Assembly (NCBI GenBank): GCA_020057445.1
Contig: JAGVFV010000108.1
Span: forward strand, 1-9,251
Direction of reading: 5' to 3'
Origin: an archaeon
GTDB lineage: Archaea > Nanobdellota > Nanobdellia > Woesearchaeales > JAHJEM01
DNA: 9,251 bases
Below, one piece after another: positions 5,858 to 9,251 of the stretch (position 1 is its first letter; each line of letters opens with the position of its first letter). A program made the position numbers and the translations under genes. A model generated the notes under the pieces. That model did not search any database. It saw only the letters and a program-made list of their open reading frames with translations, and was not told where the DNA came from.

Positions 5858-6756
5858 TGGTGTGTCCTATACCACTCTATCGTCTTTTTCAACCCTTCTT
5901 CGATAGAGTGCTGCGGTGTCCATCCGGCGAGTTTTCTCAGTTTGGTGTTGTCTCCTTTTGTTCCCATGACTTCGTTCTTGCGAAGTTTAGAAGGATTGAT
6001 AGTTATTGTGGAAGAAGAGTTGGTGAGCTTGATGATGAGTTCTGCGATCTCCCGGAAGCGGTATTCTTTCCCGCTGCAGATGTTGATGGTCTCGTCGATC
6101 GTCTTGTCGCTTTCAAGGACTGCGCGGATGCCTCTTGCGATGTCTGGCGCGTAGTTGAGGTCCCTGCTGATGTCGTCTGAGGGTATCTCGATGGTCTCGT
6201 TGGCGAGTGCCTTCCTGATCATGGCGGGGATGAGCTGTGTATCTGCCTGGCGCGGTCCGTAGGTGAGGAATGGCCGTATCACGGTGACGCGCCTTCCTTC
6301 GATGGTCTGGAAATAGCGTGCGATCCTCGTGCTGATGGTCTTGGAGAGTGAGTATGGGGAGACAGGGTCTTCCGGGCTGTTCTCAAAGAAGGGAGTCTTT
6401 CCGCGTCCGTACTCTTCGACAGTTCCTGCGATGAGCATCCTCTCTTGTGGGAATGCCTGGAGAATGTTGAGCGTTGTCATTGCGTTGTCATTGATCATGT
6501 CGCGGATGCGGGAAGGGTCTCTGCTGCCGTCGATGTTTGCTGCGAGGTGGATGACTGCGGAAGGGTTGATGGCCTGTGCGATCTTTTTAAGTGAAGCGCT
6601 GTCCTTGAGGTCGATCCTATGGATTGTCGTCTTGAGGCTGTCGATCCGCCACGTGTCTTCTTGCGGAAGTGCGGCAACGTGGATTTCGTGATCAGAAAAA
6701 GCCTCGCATACATGAGAGCCGATGAATCCTGCCCCGCCTGTTATTAATATTTTCAT
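5851..6756 (-). CDS. Extended SDR NAD(P)-dependent nucleotide-sugar enzyme
   Basis: The 301-residue protein is an extended SDR with GGAGFIG (7-13), VIHLAAN (68-74), the catalytic-serine position as threonine in GTVEEYG (T112), and Y135/K139 in YSLSK. FLTYGPRQ and INICSG are typical of sugar epimerases and 4-reductases. It is probably the last gene of the rfbF-rfbG operon, so CDP-4-keto-6-deoxyglucose or a later intermediate is the likely substrate; the specificity is unknown. The open frame extends upstream to 7074, but MKILITGG at 6756 is the natural SDR start. The upstream extension lies antisense-like over rfbG and an insert. The first codons (ATA TTA ATA) are AT-rich compared with the rest. 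No clear TATA box or Shine-Dalgarno site lies just upstream. Confidence 0.8.
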   Translation of the reverse strand: MKILITGGAGFIGSHVCEAFSDHEIHVAALPQEDTWRIDSLKTTIHRIDLKDSASLKKIAQAINPSAVIHLAANIDGSRDPSRIRDMINDNAMTTLNILQAFPQERMLIAGTVEEYGRGKTPFFENSPEDPVSPYSLSKTISTRIARYFQTIEGRRVTVIRPFLTYGPRQADTQLIPAMIRKALANETIEIPSDDISRDLNYAPDIARGIRAVLESDKTIDETINICSGKEYRFREIAELIIKLTNSSSTITINPSKLRKNEVMGTKGDNTKLRKLAGWTPQHSIEEGLKKTIEWYRTHHQ

Positions 6757-6769
6757 TTTTTTGTAGTGC

Positions 6770-6797
6770 AGAGGGCCGAATGAAATGAGCGCCCTCT
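6770..6797. repeat. Stem-loop in the insert before the minus-strand SDR
   Basis: AGAGGGC (6770-6776) and GCCCTCT (6791-6797) form a 7-bp perfect stem with a 14-nt loop. It lies 13 nt upstream of the SDR start codon on the minus strand, so in the operon mRNA it would sit next to the translation start and could affect access by ribosomes. Confidence 0.5.
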
Positions 6798-6809
6798 TCG
6801 CTTCCGTGC

Positions 6810-6867
6810 GAGCTGACCTTGAGCTTTGCTCAAGGGCAAAGGAACCGCAGTTACGCGAGGTCAGCTC
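6810..6867. repeat. Nested inverted repeat interrupting an SDR start
   Basis: Outer arms GAGCTGACCT (6810-6819) and AGGTCAGCTC (6858-6867) are perfect 10-bp inverted repeats. Overlapping one arm is a tight hairpin, CCTTGAGC/GCTCAAGG (6817-6824 and 6828-6835), with a TTT loop. The outer arm supplies the TGA that ends the SDR remnant. The 58-bp size and symmetric ends suggest a small palindromic insertion element, though no clear target duplication was found. Confidence 0.5.
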
Positions 6868-6908
6868 CGGCCTATGAATCCTGCGCCGCCTGTGATGAGG
6901 ATCTTCAT
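6861..6908 (-). pseudogene. Interrupted 5' remnant of an SDR gene
   Basis: ATG 6908 overlaps the rfbG stop as ATGA and opens MKILITGGAGFIG, the standard SDR nucleotide-binding start. It then runs into the inverted repeat and stops at TGA after 15 codons. The intact SDR begins with the same 13 residues 152 nt further on, but in a different frame and with seven base differences in 39, all synonymous. Synonymous-only divergence suggests that the two starts come from two once-functional homologous genes rather than from a fresh duplication. The ATGA coupling, like that between rfbF and rfbG, suggests that this was the original third gene of the operon. Confidence 0.65.
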
Positions 6909-7939
6909 GCTCGTTCCCATTCTCGTATCTGTCGAAGCGTCCGTCCGTAGGCGTCGTCCGTCCCCTTGTACCATGCGACGCTCTTCTTGACTGCTGTCTG
7001 GACGTCCCATTTCGGTTTCCAGGGGAGGTGTGCTTTTGCTTTTGTCGTGTCGAGGGTGAGTGTCTTTGCCTCATGGAGTGCTTTTGTATCCTTGCCGTGG
7101 GTGACTTTTCCGCTTCCCCATGAGGAGATGACGTGCGTGGCTAGGTCGTGCGCTGTTATGCATGATGCGAGGTCTGGTCCGAAGTTCCATGCGTCTGCGA
7201 ATTCTGTTTTTCCCTGGAGGAGCCGTTCCCCGAGGAGAAGGTAGCCGTAGAGCGGCTCGATCACGTGCTGCCACGGCCTGACTGAATGAGGATTCCTGAC
7301 GAGGATGTCTTCGTTCTTGGATAGGCTCCTGATGCAGTCAGGAAGGAGGCGGAATTTGGCGTAGTCTCCTCCTCCGATCACGTTTCCTGCGCGTGCAGAC
7401 GCCAGGTTTTGGGAAAATGATTTCCTGTAGGAGTCGATGACAAGTTCTGCGCATGCCTTGCTTGCGCTGTAGGGGTCATGCCCTCCGAGGGGTTCGTTTT
7501 CAGTGAATGGTTTTTTCTCTTCCTTGTTCCGATAGCACTTGTCTGTCGTGATGATGATTCCTGCCTTGACTGATGGCGTCTGTCGCATGCATTCAAGGAC
7601 GTTTGTAGTGCCGATCACGTTTGTCATGAACGTGTCGACTGGTTTTTCGTAGGAGTCAAGGACGATTGCCTGCGCTGCAAGGTGGAAGACGATTGTCGGC
7701 TGGTGCTTTGCAAAGACGCTTTTGAGCTGTTCGAGGTCGTTGATGTCTCCTTTCTCGTCTGCGTAGATGCGCTCTCCTATCCTTGTCTGCTGGTAGACAT
7801 GATCATTGTCATGCGCAGGAAGGGAGAATCCGGTGATTTGTGCGCCAATCGAGTGCAGCCAGGCAGAAAGCCATGCTCCCTTGAATCCTGTGTGTCCTGT
7901 TATGAGGACTTTGGTGTTCTTGTACGCGTCCATGTTCAT
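6905..7939 (-). CDS. rfbG: CDP-glucose 4,6-dehydratase
   Basis: The 344-residue SDR converts CDP-D-glucose to CDP-4-keto-6-deoxy-D-glucose with a bound NAD+. ITGHTGFKGAWLS (13-25) is the characteristic RfbG version of the Rossmann glycine motif. FHLAAQ (85-90), TTDKCY (131-136, with the catalytic D133-K134), GGHDPYSASK (152-161, Y157/K161), SARAGNVIGGGD (181-192) and RPWQHV (221-226) are all RfbG hallmarks. Length is slightly below the roughly 359 residues of enterobacterial RfbG. ATG 7939 was chosen because it overlaps the rfbF stop as ATGA; an in-frame ATG at 7957 would give a longer overlap, and ATG 7933 is a further option. It supplies the substrate for RfbH, encoded on the opposite strand of the same locus. 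Confidence 0.93.
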   Translation of the reverse strand: MNMDAYKNTKVLITGHTGFKGAWLSAWLHSIGAQITGFSLPAHDNDHVYQQTRIGERIYADEKGDINDLEQLKSVFAKHQPTIVFHLAAQAIVLDSYEKPVDTFMTNVIGTTNVLECMRQTPSVKAGIIITTDKCYRNKEEKKPFTENEPLGGHDPYSASKACAELVIDSYRKSFSQNLASARAGNVIGGGDYAKFRLLPDCIRSLSKNEDILVRNPHSVRPWQHVIEPLYGYLLLGERLLQGKTEFADAWNFGPDLASCITAHDLATHVISSWGSGKVTHGKDTKALHEAKTLTLDTTKAKAHLPWKPKWDVQTAVKKSVAWYKGTDDAYGRTLRQIREWERA

Positions 7940-8721
7940 TCTTTCCAGATCTTCCAAGGCGCCTTTCCTTCTGCCCAGAGCTTGTTTAAGAATTCTGCGT
8001 GCTTGAACGTGTCCATGGCATACCAGAATCCGTCGTATTCGTAGGCAGCAGCCTCGTTCTTGTTGCTCATGGTGATCATGGGTTCTTGCTCAAAGACGCA
8101 TTTTTCGTCAGGAGTGACGTAGTTGAAGACTTTGCTGTTGCAGACGAAGAATCCTCCTGAGATCATGCCGGAGAGGCGGGGCTTTTCCTTGAATGAGTTG
8201 ACGATGCCATTCTCGACTTCGATGATGCCGAAAGGCGATTCCGGGTTGATTGCGGTTATGGTGATGGTCTTTCCTTTTTCGTTGTGGTATTTGATGACGT
8301 CGTTGATGTTGATGTCTGAGAGGCCGTCGCCGTAGGTGAGGAGGAATTGCTTGTCGTTCGAAAGCAGGTGTCTTACGCGTGCGATCCTTCCTCCTGTGTT
8401 CGTCGCCTGGCCTGTGTCGACGAAGTGGATGGTCCAGTCTTCGAGCTTGTGGTTGTTATGGTGGGTGACGCGGGTCTCCTTGTTCCGAAGGTTCAGGGTG
8501 AAGTCGTGGGCAAGCTCTTCGAAGTTGAGGAAGTAGTTCTTGATCATGTTGCCCTTGTAGCCGAGGCACAGGATGAATTCTTTATGCCCGTAGTGGCTGT
8601 AGATCTTCATGATATGCCAGAGGATGGGCATGCCTCCTACTTCGACAAGCGGTTTTGGCTTGAATTCTGTCTCTTCCTTCAGTCGTGTTCCGACCCCTCC
8701 GCAGAGGATGACCACTTTCAT
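7936..8721 (-). CDS. rfbF: Glucose-1-phosphate cytidylyltransferase
   Basis: The 261-residue protein matches RfbF along its whole length (usually about 257 residues). It joins CTP and alpha-D-glucose-1-phosphate to CDP-glucose, the entry step to 3,6-dideoxyhexoses. The nucleotidyltransferase signature LCGGVGTRLKEET (6-18) is followed by FKPKPLVEVGG. TGQATNTGGRI (103-113) and TYGDGLSD (129-136, with metal-binding D132) are typical of RfbF rather than RmlA. SFKEKP, SGGFFV and DGFWYAMDT complete the pattern. ATG 8721 was chosen: it begins MKVVILCGG, and GGTGA at 8730-8726 makes a short Shine-Dalgarno match four bases upstream. The frame is open to 8811, but that stretch contains the promoter. 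It is the first gene of the minus-strand operon and overlaps rfbG by 4 nt. Confidence 0.95.
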   Translation of the reverse strand: MKVVILCGGVGTRLKEETEFKPKPLVEVGGMPILWHIMKIYSHYGHKEFILCLGYKGNMIKNYFLNFEELAHDFTLNLRNKETRVTHHNNHKLEDWTIHFVDTGQATNTGGRIARVRHLLSNDKQFLLTYGDGLSDININDVIKYHNEKGKTITITAINPESPFGIIEVENGIVNSFKEKPRLSGMISGGFFVCNSKVFNYVTPDEKCVFEQEPMITMSNKNEAAAYEYDGFWYAMDTFKHAEFLNKLWAEGKAPWKIWKE

Positions 8722-8732
8722 GTGTTCACCAT
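8718..8732 (-). other. Possible four-codon leader ORF coupled to rfbF
   Basis: ATG 8732 starts the frame MVNT and ends in TGA, which overlaps the rfbF ATG as ATGA. The ATG is about 27 nt from the TATA centre, the same distance as the leaderless starts of other genes here, so a transcript could begin on this ATG. The same bases also contain GGTGA, which could simply be a Shine-Dalgarno site for rfbF. Both readings are possible. Confidence 0.3.
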
Positions 8733-8755
8733 TAAGAGGGTGGGATGGAGCATTT

Positions 8756-8763
8756 TTTATAAA
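8756..8763 (-). promoter_or_regulatory. TATA box of the rfbF-rfbG-SDR operon
   Basis: TTTATAAA, with a T/A-rich flank, is the strongest TATA box in the window. Read on the minus strand, it predicts transcription starting around 8730-8735, just before rfbF. The sequence itself is palindromic, but the plus side has no gene within range, so it is assigned to the minus strand. Confidence 0.7.
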
Positions 8764-8783
8764 CATTGTCTTTTTTTGACGTG

Positions 8784-8843
8784 TCAGAAATCGCCATCGT
8801 GCGCGCTGCATGCTTTAGCGTATAGTTAACGGGCGATTTCTGA
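8784..8843. repeat. 12-bp inverted repeat between divergent promoters
   Basis: TCAGAAATCGCC (8784-8795) and GGCGATTTCTGA (8832-8843) are perfect 12-bp inverted repeats around a 36-nt interior, which itself has CGCT/AGCG (8804-8807, 8817-8820). The arms are 20 nt or more upstream of the rfbF TATA box. The half-site GATTTCTG recurs at 8906-8913. It could be a paired operator, a small palindromic element, or a structured RNA. Confidence 0.6.
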
Positions 8844-8850
8844 TCACGCT

Positions 8851-8890
8851 CAAGAACTGCACGCTCCGGGTTTTAGCCCGGCAGTTCTTG
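8851..8890. repeat. Strong two-part hairpin between divergent promoters
   Basis: CAAGAACTGC (8851-8860) pairs with GCAGTTCTTG (8881-8890), and inside it CCGGG (8866-8870) pairs with CCCGG (8877-8881) around TTTTAG. G8881 can belong to only one stem, so the outer stem is 9 or 10 bp, with a 5-6-nt bulge on one side. No T-run follows on either strand, so a simple terminator is not supported. Confidence 0.6.
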
Positions 8891-8934
8891 ACGTCATAAC
8901 TGCATGATTTCTGCTGTATGCGCAAAAGGGAAGG

Positions 8935-8942
8935 TTTTTATG
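8935..8942 (+). promoter_or_regulatory. TATA-like box of the gene at 8965
   Basis: TTTTTATG follows a purine-rich AAGGG-AAGG stretch (8926-8934) that may act as the BRE. The box centre is about 26 nt upstream of ATG 8965, matching the leaderless spacing of the other genes here. The box sequence is less canonical than those at 1004 and 8756. Confidence 0.5.
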
Positions 8943-8964
8943 TTGCTTTTCATTCCTCTCGTCC

Positions 8965-9251
8965 ATGAAGACAAATATCGTGCTTCGGCATTTCATCAAT
9001 GGCGAAGCGACGCTGAGGGAATACGAGGAGGGAGTGGGACGCTTCCCTGTCGCTGAAGACCTGGCTCGAGAGATTAATTTTGACTCATCTTTTGGCTTGA
9101 AGCTCACTGTCGACATGAAGAAGATGACGCCAGAGCTTGAGGATCGTATTTCTTCTGCCACTGCTCGTCTTCCGAAGGATGTCTTTCTCCTCTATGATCC
9201 TGTGGACAGGGGAACAGGGGCAAGCTACCGCCAGGTGCTCTTCAATCCGAC
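8965..9251 (+). CDS. Partial protein of unknown function (runs off the window)
   Basis: An uninterrupted frame of 95 codons runs from ATG 8965 to the window end with no stop. It begins MKTNIVLRHFINGEATLREY and later reads FGLKLTVDMKKMTPELEDR and FLLYDPVDRGTGASYRQVLF. It uses the same codon style as the neighbouring genes, and a TATA-like box lies about 26 nt upstream. I do not recognise the family. There is no signal peptide or membrane segment in the visible part; the sequence is mixed and charged like a soluble globular protein. It is transcribed away from the rfbF operon, so it need not be part of the sugar pathway. Confidence 0.7.
   Translation, partial: MKTNIVLRHFINGEATLREYEEGVGRFPVAEDLAREINFDSSFGLKLTVDMKKMTPELEDRISSATARLPKDVFLLYDPVDRGTGASYRQVLFNP

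Noticed and set aside
6757..7074. 5' extension of the minus-strand SDR (407-codon frame)
   Set aside because: It overlaps rfbG out of frame, gives an Arg-rich non-protein-like sequence, and a normal SDR start exists at 6756.
8722..8811. 5' extension of rfbF to 8811
   Set aside because: It includes the TATA box at 8756-8763 and 30 residues not found in RfbF; MKVVILCGG at 8721 is the family start.
1..9251. tRNA, rRNA or CRISPR array
   Set aside because: No cloverleaf, no rRNA-like conserved stretch and no regularly spaced direct repeats were found by reading the gaps; the repeats seen are inverted and irregular.

Overview
The window looks like part of an archaeal chromosome holding a surface-glycan or nucleotide-sugar locus. 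The archaeal reading rests on promoter architecture. In front of most transcription units there is an AT-rich TATA-like box, and a start codon lies about 25-30 nt from the box centre, as expected for leaderless archaeal mRNAs (starts at 165, 1037, 2576 and 8965). No strong Shine-Dalgarno site precedes those genes. I cannot assign a lineage.

Layout. Positions 1-164 hold tandem hairpins and a promoter region. On the + strand follow a TylF-type O-methyltransferase (165-914), a B12-binding radical SAM protein (1037-2356), a 167-bp MITE-like element (2364-2530), and an overlapping three-gene run: an extended SDR sugar enzyme (2576-3526), the PLP/[2Fe-2S] dehydrase RfbH (3519-4832) and an Old Yellow Enzyme-type flavin oxidoreductase (4829-5857). 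A minus-strand operon converges on it: rfbF (8721-7936), rfbG (7939-6905), an interrupted SDR start (6908-6861), an insert rich in inverted repeats, and an intact SDR (6756-5851). A divergent gene of unknown function starts at 8965 and runs off the window.

How the genes fit. RfbF makes CDP-glucose from glucose-1-phosphate and CTP. RfbG converts it to CDP-4-keto-6-deoxyglucose. RfbH removes the C-3 hydroxyl. One or both SDRs would reduce C-4 or epimerise the product to a CDP-3,6-dideoxyhexose of the paratose/abequose/tyvelose/ascarylose kind. The methyltransferase and radical SAM protein may decorate this or a related sugar. The usual RfbH partner, the iron-sulfur flavoprotein E3 reductase, is not in the window. 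The OYE gene overlaps rfbH by 4 nt and sits where a reductase would be expected, which is the most interesting biochemical suggestion here.

The non-coding DNA is unusually structured: nearly every intergenic gap carries inverted repeats. The methyltransferase and radical SAM promoters share an exact 16-nt element about 31-35 nt upstream of their TATA boxes. The RfbG-SDR junction holds a 13-codon remnant of a second SDR gene.
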